DNA from: Microbulbifer sp. VAAF005
Lineage (GTDB): Bacteria > Pseudomonadota > Gammaproteobacteria > Pseudomonadales > Cellvibrionaceae
DNA length: 64,000 nucleotides
Assembly (NCBI RefSeq): GCF_030012985.1
Contig: NZ_CP120233.1
Coordinates: forward strand, 3,467,001 to 3,531,000
Reading direction: 5' to 3'
A program made the translations under genes and the position numbers. The notes below the pieces were generated by a model that had not been told where the DNA came from, did no database searches, and was given only the letters and a program-made list of their open reading frames with translations. This document shows, piece after piece, positions 7,488 through 16,269 of the stretch. How positions within the stretch are numbered: the first letter of the stretch is position 1; every line of letters begins with the position of its first letter.

Positions 7488-10007
7488 TTAGTGAATCAGG
7501 ATCATCGCACTGCCCATTGCTGCAGCGCATACGGCTTTCACAGTGGTTTCTGTGCGGTCTGACTCGCAACTGCTGCCACAAGCAGTCATGGTATCGATTA
7601 GTGAGTCAAGTTCAGCCTCTACAGAAGCCAGGTCAGGAGCGCTGGCCAGCTGTGAGACACTGCCGTCGTGCCAGTTCATCTCGTGGCCAAGCAATCCTTC
7701 CATAAGTGGATCGATAATCAGCGCCCGCTTGCTGGCACTATCGAAGGCAGTGTCGGCGGAAGCACTGAAGTCAAATCCGCTGAAATAGCTGCTGCGGTCA
7801 CTGGAGTCCACTAAAGTACTGCAGTATTTCACTGCCAGCTGGGTAATACCCATTTGCTGCGCTGCCAGGAATCCTTCGATATCACTATCTACCGGAAGCT
7901 GGCGCTTCACTGTTTCCCAAGTTTCGTAGATATCCGGGTCGGCCATGGAAACTCCGGTCGCCTGGGACAGGTTTGCATGAATTTGTTCAAACCGGCGCAA
8001 TCCTATGCGGGATTGCGGGTCAAGATCAGCATCCTCGGCCGGTTCCGCTGAAGTGTCTGCTTCCCGGTTATAAGTTTCGCTGCCAATTTTTTCGAAGGTC
8101 AGGAAAAATTCATCGTCGAGGGCACCTTTATCCAAAGTGATAATGGTTCCGAGTCTGGATAACTGCTGACCTTCACCTGCCACGTAACTATCGTCGACAG
8201 AGGTAGCCAATTTGGCCCAGGCTTGGCCTACTTCTGCCTCGCGACCGTTAATACCGATCCGGATTCCCTCAATGGCGACCCCCGATGGATCGACAGTCTC
8301 GTCGAGGCTGACAAAGGTAGGTTCGCTAAAGAGGTAGGCGTAATTATCAAATTGCTGAACAGTAAACATGACATAGCTTTCGGCAATGCCAGTGTGCTCT
8401 TCAACCTTAAATAAAAGCAGATATTTTTCACCGACACCGACTTCGTAGTTGGTGGCAATATCCTCTTCAGACAGCGCTCGGGAGTGAATTGCCAAAAGGC
8501 GAATGGAGCCCTCCCAGCTATTTCCGTTACTGACTTCACTACCTACGGCGAGCGCGAAGGTATCGTCCCAGGTGGATAGCAAACCGGCTTCGCTGAGGTC
8601 AGGCTCCCCTGTGTTTGAGCCATTGACGTAAAGCTTGCGCCCATTAATTGGATCGTAAGTGGCCACCACGTGCTGCAGGCTGGCTTGTACAACCTGGTCA
8701 GCGTCATCGGTTTCCAGGGCAGGCATACCATCCGCATCTGTGTTGTCGTTGCGGTTTTGTACGGTGTAGCTGTATTGATCCTGACCGAGGGTAAAGTTGC
8801 GAATATCATCACCACCGGAGTAGGTGATGATTCGCGCGGGCCCATCTTGTGAGACATTGGCCGGGGCGGCCCAGATTTCGATAGAGTATTCACCGGTGGC
8901 AGTGAGGGTATCGTGAAGTTTGCTGCTGGTGGCTGTAGCCCCCTGTGCTTTTCCCCCTTTTAATTGCAGTCCCCAGGATTCGATCCATTCCACATCGCCG
9001 GAGAGGGCGAGATCAATTGCAGGATTTACCCCAGAGGTATCGTAGGCTGTAGTGCCGCTGCCGGTTTTAAATTCGTAAAGAGCAATTGCATTACTCTCGA
9101 TTCGGCCACCACTACTTGCGACAATACCGTCTGTCAGGCGCAGTGCCTTACTGATAACCCAGTCGGGGTCCACCTCGGTGACACTGATGGTGTCGGCAAA
9201 GGCCTGAATTGCATCGGTCATTTCCGCTTCGTTATCTGAGCAGTCATCCCAACAGTTATGATATTCACTACCCAGTCGCACAGAGAATCGAGATTCGCTT
9301 GGAGAGTCCAGATTTATTTTACTAACTGCATATTCGTATGCCAGATCAACATCGGAACTGGCGAAATAAGGGGTTTGTGCGGTTGTTGCCTCTTCACTGT
9401 GACAGTTGGCGCAGTAGCTGCGTAGAAGTGGATAAACTGTGGAGCTAAATCCGCTGCTAGAGTCAGGAAAACTTTTGCTGGCACCTACTTCACGCTCGAC
9501 AGGGGCGACAAGGGTTATCGTGTTGCTCAGACTACCGGTCGCTCTAGCCCATTCCTCAATATAGTTGGTAATAATTTCCGCACAGGCATCATCGCTTGAT
9601 AGCCAGCAATTGTGCCCTCCGCCAACCTTGGTTACCAAGCGGGACTCTTCGGGTGATGATAAATTAATTAGCTCGCGCCCCGCATTGTAGGCAGCATTGA
9701 TATCGTCACCACGAACAAAATGCGGACTCTGATTATTTTCAACGTGACAACTACCGCAGCGATTTGTTGCCGCCAGGTTATCCCAAATATAGAGTTTGTA
9801 TTGGTTGACATCTTCGGTCTCTGGGGCTGGCCCGGCATAGGCTGCGGTACCATCACTATCAGTGGTGTCAGGCTGACTTTCCGTGCCCTCGCCACTGCCA
9901 CCACTACAAGCACTGAGGGCTAAAGCGGCACAAAACAGAGAAGCAATACCCAGGGTGCGGGTGGTTAACGAATTTTCCACTGTTGGGAGACATTTATAGA
10001 ATTTCAT
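7488..10007 (-). CDS. Lipoprotein with tandem CxxCH modules and LamG-like domain
   Basis: An 839-residue protein. It has a lipoprotein signal with lipobox L-S-A-C (Cys34) and an acidic linker. A module at residues about 68-150 contains CGSCH (84-88) and ends with HNCW; a second at about 187-265 contains CANCH (199-203) and again ends with HNCW. The two modules share P-x-F, A-Y, INL-S-P-x-E-S-R and HNCW, so they are a tandem duplication, each predicted to bind one c-type haem. Residues about 300-525 look like a concanavalin/LamG jelly roll (ALYEFKTGSGTTAYDTSG...GLQLKGGKAQG...YSIEIWAAP). The C-terminal 300 residues are unassigned. The gene starts 3 bp after the upstream CxxCH gene, so the two are co-translated. 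Role inferred: surface or outer-membrane electron carrier with a binding domain. Confidence 0.85.
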   Translation of the reverse strand: MKFYKCLPTVENSLTTRTLGIASLFCAALALSACSGGSGEGTESQPDTTDSDGTAAYAGPAPETEDVNQYKLYIWDNLAATNRCGSCHVENNQSPHFVRGDDINAAYNAGRELINLSSPEESRLVTKVGGGHNCWLSSDDACAEIITNYIEEWARATGSLSNTITLVAPVEREVGASKSFPDSSSGFSSTVYPLLRSYCANCHSEEATTAQTPYFASSDVDLAYEYAVSKINLDSPSESRFSVRLGSEYHNCWDDCSDNEAEMTDAIQAFADTISVTEVDPDWVISKALRLTDGIVASSGGRIESNAIALYEFKTGSGTTAYDTSGVNPAIDLALSGDVEWIESWGLQLKGGKAQGATATSSKLHDTLTATGEYSIEIWAAPANVSQDGPARIITYSGGDDIRNFTLGQDQYSYTVQNRNDNTDADGMPALETDDADQVVQASLQHVVATYDPINGRKLYVNGSNTGEPDLSEAGLLSTWDDTFALAVGSEVSNGNSWEGSIRLLAIHSRALSEEDIATNYEVGVGEKYLLLFKVEEHTGIAESYVMFTVQQFDNYAYLFSEPTFVSLDETVDPSGVAIEGIRIGINGREAEVGQAWAKLATSVDDSYVAGEGQQLSRLGTIITLDKGALDDEFFLTFEKIGSETYNREADTSAEPAEDADLDPQSRIGLRRFEQIHANLSQATGVSMADPDIYETWETVKRQLPVDSDIEGFLAAQQMGITQLAVKYCSTLVDSSDRSSYFSGFDFSASADTAFDSASKRALIIDPLMEGLLGHEMNWHDGSVSQLASAPDLASVEAELDSLIDTMTACGSSCESDRTETTVKAVCAAAMGSAMILIH

Positions 10008-10010
10008 TTT

Positions 10011-11237
10011 TTAATCTCCCGCGCAGTAAACCGCAGTGTCTGCGTATACCTGCTTGAGTTTGTAGCCGGTATTGCTGAAGTCATCAGTAATCGTTTCTAT
10101 TCGTGCGCGGTCGGTGGAATCTTCCGGCTCGCGCAGACAAACCTGACGAAAAACCTTTGTCACCTGGCATTCAGCAAAGGCACGGCTATTGGATAGTTCT
10201 TCTCCCAGGGATTTCATGCCGTTACCACTGCCGGACAAGCTGTCACTCCAGCCCAAATGCATATTTGTTCCCTCTCGCCAGTAGTTAACCCAGCTGTCGT
10301 CGGGAATGATAAATCCGTAGGGGAAATTACCGCTGTTGATCAGGTTTTTGGCCTTGACACGGCTACCTGTTTCGGGATCGACATCGCCGGCTGTGTTGTA
10401 GTCAAGGACTCCCTCTTCACCATCGGGATCACTGTCTGCATCGTACACGTAGTCGTAATAGGCAAATGCCTGGGCCATGGGGTCCATGCCGCTATGACAG
10501 CCGATACAGTTATTTTGAAATACGCGGCTATCGCCCCCAGGACTGCGACTCACATCCTGGCGGATGCGATCCGGTGAGCGGGAGGTATCCTGTACCTGCT
10601 CCATGTCGTTACACAGGTGATTGAGCATCGTGAAGCGAAACATGGCGCGATTGGTTCCGGCACTAAAAAACGCCTTGGCCGCAGCGCGGCTGGTAAGAAT
10701 ACCGGCGGTGGCATTTGCCGGGAGGCCGTTTAGGGAGGATTGAGTTTCCTGCACCAAATTATCCTGTAGGGAATAGCCACCAGCTTCCAGGGACTCATAG
10801 TGATCATTGTCGCCAGTGCTATAGGATGGCAAACCAGAAATATTACCGGTATAGAGAATATTGGCTGACAACAGCTGACGGAAGTCCATATCATCCCGAA
10901 CCATACCGATCACAGTCGCGCTGTAATCATTCAATGGTTCAAACGCGTCCTGTTCCTCATTGGTCCAGGGCGTTGCCAGATTTTTTAACGTTACATTGTA
11001 GAAGGCATCACTTTCCATTGCGGTATAGGCCGCAGAGGTAGGATCGCCATTTTCAATATCCTCTGCCATATCCAGTAGTACGCTCTCACTGGGAATGGTT
11101 CCTGTGATACGGCTGTGAATTTGCAAGGCCTGGTCCTGCGATGCGGATAGGGCAGAATTACTCCACAGACCCACTCCGAGCAGTGCGGTTGCCGTGGTGA
11201 GCCGGAATACACGCGCTCGAGACGAATTATTTTTCAT
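10011..11237 (-). CDS. Exported single CxxCH-motif protein
   Basis: A protein of about 408 residues from the ATG at 11237. An upstream TTG at 11276 is in frame but would bury the signal peptide. The signal peptide is basic plus hydrophobic (RLTTATALLGVGLWSNSALSA). One c-type haem motif, C-I-G-C-H-S-G-M-D-P-M-A-Q-A-F, is followed by a Tyr/Asp-rich stretch. This matches the style of DUF1588/DUF1592-like proteins, where CxxCH precedes a D-P-x-x-x-A-F motif. Near the C-terminus, FAECQVTKVFRQVCLREPE adds a further Cys pair. It is the first gene of the leftward set, 220 bp from the divergent HzsA-like gene, and only 3 bp from the next gene. Haem attachment is predicted, not shown. Confidence 0.82.
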   Translation of the reverse strand: MKNNSSRARVFRLTTATALLGVGLWSNSALSASQDQALQIHSRITGTIPSESVLLDMAEDIENGDPTSAAYTAMESDAFYNVTLKNLATPWTNEEQDAFEPLNDYSATVIGMVRDDMDFRQLLSANILYTGNISGLPSYSTGDNDHYESLEAGGYSLQDNLVQETQSSLNGLPANATAGILTSRAAAKAFFSAGTNRAMFRFTMLNHLCNDMEQVQDTSRSPDRIRQDVSRSPGGDSRVFQNNCIGCHSGMDPMAQAFAYYDYVYDADSDPDGEEGVLDYNTAGDVDPETGSRVKAKNLINSGNFPYGFIIPDDSWVNYWREGTNMHLGWSDSLSGSGNGMKSLGEELSNSRAFAECQVTKVFRQVCLREPEDSTDRARIETITDDFSNTGYKLKQVYADTAVYCAGD

Positions 11238-11458
11238 TGGACTATTTTTGTCGGTGAGATCACTGGGGTGTGGCAAAACAGTCTAAAACCAGATTTAAAT
11301 AATGTCAGAGTGACTTTTAATATTTGCGTCCCAGTTGGCAAACTTTTTGTGCACAACTTGCGAGAATTACCCTTAACGGTCAAAGCCGTAAAAAAGTTCT
11401 CAGGCTATAGAGCACAAAAGGCGAGCCCTGCTCATGCCAACCCGGGTGGATAACAAAA
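11238..11458. promoter_or_regulatory. Divergent promoter region of the two redox gene sets
   Basis: A 221-bp non-coding stretch separates the leftward CxxCH operon from the rightward HzsA-like operon. It must hold both promoters. AT-rich stretches (near 11290-11320 and 11390) could supply -10 elements, but I could not fix a convincing hexamer pair or operator by eye. Confidence 0.5.
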
Positions 11459-14073
11459 ATGAAATGTTTGCGTGCGGTGCCGCTTTTACTCCTGGTGGCG
11501 GCGTGTAGTGGTGGTGGCAGTTCCAGTAGCGACGAAGATCAAGCTGAAGATCCCGTAGTGGAGGATTATCCTGTTGCTTTTGTGCGTCGCCAGCTAAGTA
11601 CTGACGATGACGGCGGCTTATTGGAAGACGATATCTATGAGCCCGAAGAATTCTTTGCCGGTGCCGAGCTGATATTAAAGGACCGTGCAACTGCCAGTGC
11701 CACAGAAACGGTAATTACTGCGGATATTTTTGACGGTGATTACGATGTTAAAGATCTGAACACTTCAGCGGATGGCAGTCAGCTTATCTTTGCCATGCGG
11801 GCACCGGAAATTGAAGACGCCGATGATGACGATCAGCCCACTTGGAATATCTGGATTTACAATAACGAAACAGAAGAACTAAACCGGGTAATTGAGTCAG
11901 ATTTAACTGCAGAAGAAGGTCAGGATATCGCCCCGGCATTTTTACCCGATGGGCGTATTGTTTTTTCATCTACACGACAGCGTCGCTCCAGGGCTCTACT
12001 GCTGGATGATGACAAACCACAGTTTTCAGCTCTGACAGAAAACCGGGAAGACCCAGCGTTCGTACTTCATGTTATGGAGTCGGATGGTACTGATATGACC
12101 CAGATATCTTTTAATCAGAGTCATGATTTAAATCCAATTGTACTTAGTGATGGTCGTATTCTCTTTAATCGCTGGGATAATGCTGCGGGTATCGACAAAT
12201 TAAGTCTTTACACGGTAAAGCCAGATGGTTCTGATCTGTCGGTCTATTACGGTTATCACAGTCAAGATACAGGAACCGAGGATACTGAGGCTGCTTTCAA
12301 TCGCCCACATGAAATGCCCGATGGCCGCCTTTTGGCTACTCTGCGTGCTCCTTCCGGTCTCACCCTTGGTGGGGATCTAATTACGATTGACGGAATTGTC
12401 TATAGCGAAGCCTACAGTGAACCAGAGCAAAGTGGCGAAATGGTCGGACAGGCTTCTATCACTGTGGGAGAAGTTACTACCGACGATACCATTTCCCCTC
12501 ACGGCACCTTTGCATTTGCGTGGCCGTTCTACGATGGCACCAGTCGATTGCTGGTAGGTTGGAGCGAATGCCGGGTTATCAATGCAGAAACCGAGCTACT
12601 GGAGACCTGTCCAGATAGCGTTGCCGAAGATGAAGAAATCCAATTGGCAGACCCATTATACGGTCTGTGGATTTACGACTATATTGCCGGTACCCAGCTT
12701 CCCATCGTCGTTGTGGATGAGGGTGAAATGATTTCTGAAGGGGTTATTCTGGAGCCCCGCACTGAGCCCACCTATATTCCGGACCCAGTTGCTGGAATTG
12801 ATGTCGATGCAGACCTGGTGGAGGAATCTGTTGGCGTCCTGGATATTCGTAGTGTTTACGATTTTGACGGTGAGGATATTGTCGGTATCGCAACCCTGGC
12901 AGATCCTGCCCAGACCAGTGCTGATTTGCGTCCAGCTCGATTTCTGAAAGTTTCCAAAGCTGTGGGCATTCCCGATGATGATGTTCTCGACTTCGATGGA
13001 GCAGCATTTGGCCGCAATGGCAGTCAGGGGATGCGTGAAATATTAGGTTATACCCCTATACAACCCGATGGCTCCGTCAGGGTAAAAATTCCTGCAGATA
13101 TGCCCCTGGCAATTTCAGTTGTTGATGCGGATGGTAAGCGTATTTTTGATCCTCATGACAACTGGTTACAGTTGCAGGCGGGAGAAGTGCGCAGCTGCAA
13201 CGGTTGCCATACCAGCGATAGTGAAATTCCACACGGTCGTACGGACATGCAGTTGGAGTCGGCATGGGATGGAGCACCGACATCGTCTGCACCGTTTGAC
13301 AATACCGAGCCTGCGTTATTGGCAGAAATGGGCGAGACCATGGCCCAACTGTTGGCCCGTTATGTCGGTGAGGCCGAGCTTGAAGGGGATCTACACTTTA
13401 CTGATTTGTGGACTGATCCTGCGGTGCGCACAAAGGATGACGAACTATTACTCTCTTATGGCGACTTGAGCACGGATGCACCAGTGGATTCCACCTGTTT
13501 AACGGAGTGGGAGGGCAGCTGTCGAATCGTCATTCACTATGAACAGCATATTCAGCCTTTATGGGATTTGTCCCGCGAGGTACTGGATAGTACTGGTGCT
13601 GTAATAGATGACTATACCTGTACAGGTTGTCACTCCCCCGTCGATGCCGCTGGAGCAATACAGATCCCCGATGGACAATTAGATCTCACCACCTCAGCGT
13701 CTTCAGTTAACGATGCGTGGTTTATTTCTTATTCGGAGCTGGTGGTTGACCGTGCCGAGCTTGAATTGGTCAACGGGGTTTTAACCGCACGACTTGTACA
13801 AGAATATGACAATGATGGAAATCCGGTTTACGAAGTCGATGAAGATGGTGAGCTGGTGCTCGACAGTAATGGTGACCCGATCCCTGTAATGGTCACTGTC
13901 AATATTTCCTCTCCCTTAGCGAGCTCAGCACTTGAGAGCTCGTTTTTTCTCTCTTTGAGGATGGTGGTGCACACCAGGGCTATTTAGAGGGTGCCGAGTT
14001 GCGCTTGATTGCCGAGTGGTTTGATATTGGCGCTCAGTACTATAACGATCCTTTTGCGGCACCGGCAGATTAA
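11459..14073 (+). CDS. HzsA-like dihaem lipoprotein, frameshifted near the 3' end
   Basis: A lipoprotein with lipobox V-A-A-C (Cys16), then a Ser/Asp-rich linker. Residues about 70-470 have WD40/PD40-like beta-propeller repeats (for example WNIWIYNNETEELNRVI, PDGRIVFSSTRQR, LSDGRILFNRWDN). Two c-type haem motifs follow: CNGCH (about residue 580) and CTGCH (about 721). This layout resembles hydrazine-synthase-alpha-related (HzsA-like) proteins found widely outside anammox bacteria; it does not imply hydrazine synthesis. As read, the frame ends at 13987. One extra T in the T6 run at 13943-13948 restores the C-terminus (SLFEDGGAHQGYLEGAEL, then RLIAEWFDIGAQYYNDPF) ending at 14073, just 3 bp before the next gene. 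First gene of the rightward operon. Confidence 0.85.
13918..13948 (+). terminator. Terminator-like hairpin plus T6 inside the HzsA-like gene
   Basis: The arms CGAGCTC (13919-13925) and GAGCTCG (13936-13942) are perfectly complementary with a loop of about 10 nt and run straight into TTTTTT (13943-13948). The sequence is also coding, and it coincides with the frameshift. Whether it terminates transcription is unknown. Confidence 0.4.
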
Positions 14074-14076
14074 ACC

Positions 14077-14922
14077 ATGTTGAAATTACTTCGATATTTT
14101 ACTGGTTGTTTCCCGGTACTTATATTTCTTCTCGTTTTTGCAGCGCGAGCTTCTTCTGAAGAAGCATCAGCGGATTCTGTTGTGTTAGATGAAACTCCGC
14201 CGGCAGAACTGGAAGTTACTGAGCTAATAGATGAGGATGAAAGCCCTAAGAATGCTGAATTGGTCACAGTGGGCAATGCATTTATCAATATTTATCGCGG
14301 CCCGGGTCGCGGTTATCCGATTTTCTATGTGGCGGAATATGGTGAAAAGATTTGGTTACTTAAGCGCCGCACCGACTGGGTAAAGGTGCTGACTTCGCGC
14401 AATAAAAGTGGCTGGGTAAAAGTAGACGATTTACGGGAAGTCTATGGAGAAAACGGGGAAGTTGTGCGTGTGTCACTACCAGACTTTTCTGATGTTGATG
14501 ATGGCTACTTTTATCTGGGGTTGAGTTACGGAGATTTTGCTGGAGCAAATTCTCTGGGTGTTAGTCTAAGTTACCAATTTACCCCCAATTTATCTTCAGA
14601 ATTACGTGCGACCCAAGCGGTAGGTTCCTATTCAGACAGCCAGGTATACCAGGTGGCGATGGTCCACCAGCCATTCCCCCACTGGAAAGTTTCCCCATAT
14701 TTTGTTTTGGGTGCTGGGGTAAATATCACCTCTCCAAATGCCACGATTGTCGCCACCGAGGATCGACAGGATACAACTATGTTGGCCGGACTGGGGTTGC
14801 GCACTTATCTATCGCGCCGTTTTGCCATTAGGGCTGAATACACTAATCATTACTTGCTTACCACGCAGGAAAATAATCAGGAGATTGTCGAGTGGAAACT
14901 TGGTTTCGACGTATATCTGTAG
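14077..14922 (+). CDS. SH3b-domain outer-membrane beta-barrel protein
   Basis: A 281-residue protein with a signal peptide (PVLIFLLVFAARASS) and an acidic linker. Residues about 63-128 form a bacterial SH3 domain (NAFINIYRGPGRGYPIFYVAEYGEKIWLLKRRTDWVKV...SGWVKVDDL). A C-terminal transmembrane-type beta-barrel of about 150 residues follows, with alternating aromatic and polar strands (YFYLGLSYGDF, RAEYTNHYLL) ending in FDVYL. SH3b domains often bind peptidoglycan or partner peptides, so the protein may tie an outer-membrane barrel to the wall. It lies 3 bp after the restored end of the HzsA-like gene, and its 3' end overlaps the next gene by 31 bp. Function unknown beyond the fold. Confidence 0.82.
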   Translation: MLKLLRYFTGCFPVLIFLLVFAARASSEEASADSVVLDETPPAELEVTELIDEDESPKNAELVTVGNAFINIYRGPGRGYPIFYVAEYGEKIWLLKRRTDWVKVLTSRNKSGWVKVDDLREVYGENGEVVRVSLPDFSDVDDGYFYLGLSYGDFAGANSLGVSLSYQFTPNLSSELRATQAVGSYSDSQVYQVAMVHQPFPHWKVSPYFVLGAGVNITSPNATIVATEDRQDTTMLAGLGLRTYLSRRFAIRAEYTNHYLLTTQENNQEIVEWKLGFDVYL

Positions 14923-15545
14923 GCTCTGCGGCGCTTTCAGCGTTGGTGGGGACTCAGGTATGTAGCGCCCAGCAGGATGATGATGTGCTCGCGGATATTG
15001 TCGCACCAGAACTGGAGCGCCGGGAGATACGTGATGCCCTGATAGATAGTGAAAATATAGAAATCGGTCTGTTTGCAGGTGTTATCAACGTCGAGGATTT
15101 CGGCTCAAACTCCCTGTACGGTACTTCAGCGGCCTACCACATCAGTGAAGATTTCTTTATTGAAGCCACCTATGCCCAGACCGAGTTAGGAGAATCCAGC
15201 TTTGAAAGGTTGAGCGGTGCTGCACCACTGTTGACTGATGAGCAGCGTGAACTCAGTTATTACAATACCTCTGTGGGCTGGAATATTTTCCAGGGTGAGT
15301 ACTTTGTATTTGATGACTGGGCCTTCAATGCCAATTTTTATGTTGTTGGAGGTGTGGGAAATACCTCGTTTGCTGACGAAGAGCACATCACTTACAACTT
15401 TGGTGCTGGCGTGAGGATGCTTGCCAACGATTGGCTCGCTGTTCGCATGGATGTTCGCGATCATGTTTTTGAGCATGAATTATTTGGCGAAGCACAAGTC
15501 ACCAATAACCTTTCCGCCCAATTGGGGCTCACCATCTTTTTCTAG
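14892..15545 (+). CDS. Outer-membrane beta-barrel protein
   Basis: A 217-residue protein starting at GTG 14892, inside the 3' end of the previous gene, which implies coupled translation. The signal peptide is SVGSAALSALVGTQVCSA. After a charged segment (DDDVLADIVAPELERREIRDALID) an eight-strand-type barrel follows (NIEIGLFAGVINVEDFGSNSLYGTSAAYHISEDFFIEATYAQTELG...) that ends with a C-terminal Phe (LSAQLGLTIFF), typical of BAM substrates. It resembles the OMP_b-brl/OMP_myx-type outer-membrane barrel families. It lies between the SH3b barrel and the TlpA gene in the rightward operon, and a role as an outer-membrane partner of the exported redox proteins is inferred. Confidence 0.82.
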   Translation: METWFRRISVGSAALSALVGTQVCSAQQDDDVLADIVAPELERREIRDALIDSENIEIGLFAGVINVEDFGSNSLYGTSAAYHISEDFFIEATYAQTELGESSFERLSGAAPLLTDEQRELSYYNTSVGWNIFQGEYFVFDDWAFNANFYVVGGVGNTSFADEEHITYNFGAGVRMLANDWLAVRMDVRDHVFEHELFGEAQVTNNLSAQLGLTIFF

Positions 15546-15573
15546 ATAACCAATAAATAACAAGGACTCTTCC

Positions 15574-16049
15574 ATGAAATACCTGGCTGCTTTCTTGACC
15601 CTGCTTTTATCAATATCGCAGACCTACGCCGCAGAGCCCTCTAAGGATTTTACCTTGAGTTCCAATCAGGGCGGAAACCTTAGGCTCGCAGAGCAGCGCG
15701 GTGATGTCATCATGCTTAATTTTTGGGCCTCGTGGTGTGGTCCCTGTCGTCAGGAAATGCCGCTGTTGGATCAGTTACACGCCCGCTATGAAGCTGCAGG
15801 CTTCCAGGTTTGGGGGTTAATGTGGATGCTCAACGTAAAGATGCGGACTCTCTACTGGCAAAAATTCCGGTGGATTTTCCGATCCTTTTTGATAGCAAAG
15901 GGGAAGTGAGCAAAATGTATGGTGTTGCCGCTATGCCCAGCACCGTGTTTATCGATCGCGATGGAAATGTTCGCTATATCCACAAAGGCTATCGCGATGG
16001 AGATGAAGCCGCCTATAAGAAGATGATTAAGGAACTGATTCGGGAGTAG
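15574..16049 (+). CDS. TlpA/ResA-type thiol-disulfide oxidoreductase, frameshifted
   Basis: An exported thioredoxin-fold protein of about 158 residues when restored. The signal peptide is MKYLAAFLTLLLSISQTYAAE. The active site is in NFWASWCGPCRQEMPLLDQL (WCGPC near residue 53). The cis-Pro loop MPSTVFIDRDG and the C-terminal helix are in a second frame. The break is in the T3G5 tract at 15809-15816: adding one base gives GFQV-(L/W)-GVNVDAQRKDADSLL. As read, the first frame ends at 15909. TlpA-like proteins reduce apocytochrome cysteines or other periplasmic disulfides, which fits an operon rich in CxxCH proteins. The spacing of 28 bp upstream and 4 bp downstream supports one operon. Likely sequencing error rather than a true pseudogene. 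Confidence 0.85.
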
Positions 16050-16053
16050 TGTC

Positions 16054-16269
16054 ATGCGTGCATTGTTCCTAGTTTGCACTCTCTTGTTGAGCACAGGTTG
16101 TACTGTTAATCCTTGGGTTGCTCCTTATGAACGACAATTTATTGCCGATCCTATTATGGGGTTTGAACAGGACCCTGTAGCGGCTCGTTACATGAATCAT
16201 GTGTACGAAGCCCGTGAAGCTGCGCGGGGTGCTGAAGGGGGAAGTGGAGGTGGATGTGGCTGTAACTAA
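16054..16269 (+). CDS. DUF4266-type small lipoprotein
   Basis: A 71-residue lipoprotein with lipobox L-S-T-G-C (Cys16). The mature part is WVAPYERQFIADPIMGFEQDPVAARYMNHVYEAREAARGAEGG, matching the DUF4266 pattern of a short PYER..LADP.M.F......A...H....REA segment, followed by a Gly-rich tail with C-G-C-N at the end. DUF4266 genes are commonly found next to TlpA-like and DUF3570 genes, as here. The mature protein is too small to be an enzyme. An anchor or adaptor at the outer membrane, possibly binding metal through the terminal Cys pair, is plausible. It overlaps the start of the DUF3570 gene by 14 bp. Confidence 0.88.
   Translation: MRALFLVCTLLLSTGCTVNPWVAPYERQFIADPIMGFEQDPVAARYMNHVYEAREAARGAEGGSGGGCGCN

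Noticed and set aside
13943..13949. Programmed -1 frameshift at TTTTTTC in the HzsA-like gene
   Set aside because: The heptamer is out of phase: the zero frame reads TTT TTT CTC, not T TTT TTC. The hairpin also lies upstream of the slip site rather than downstream. A homopolymer error explains it better.
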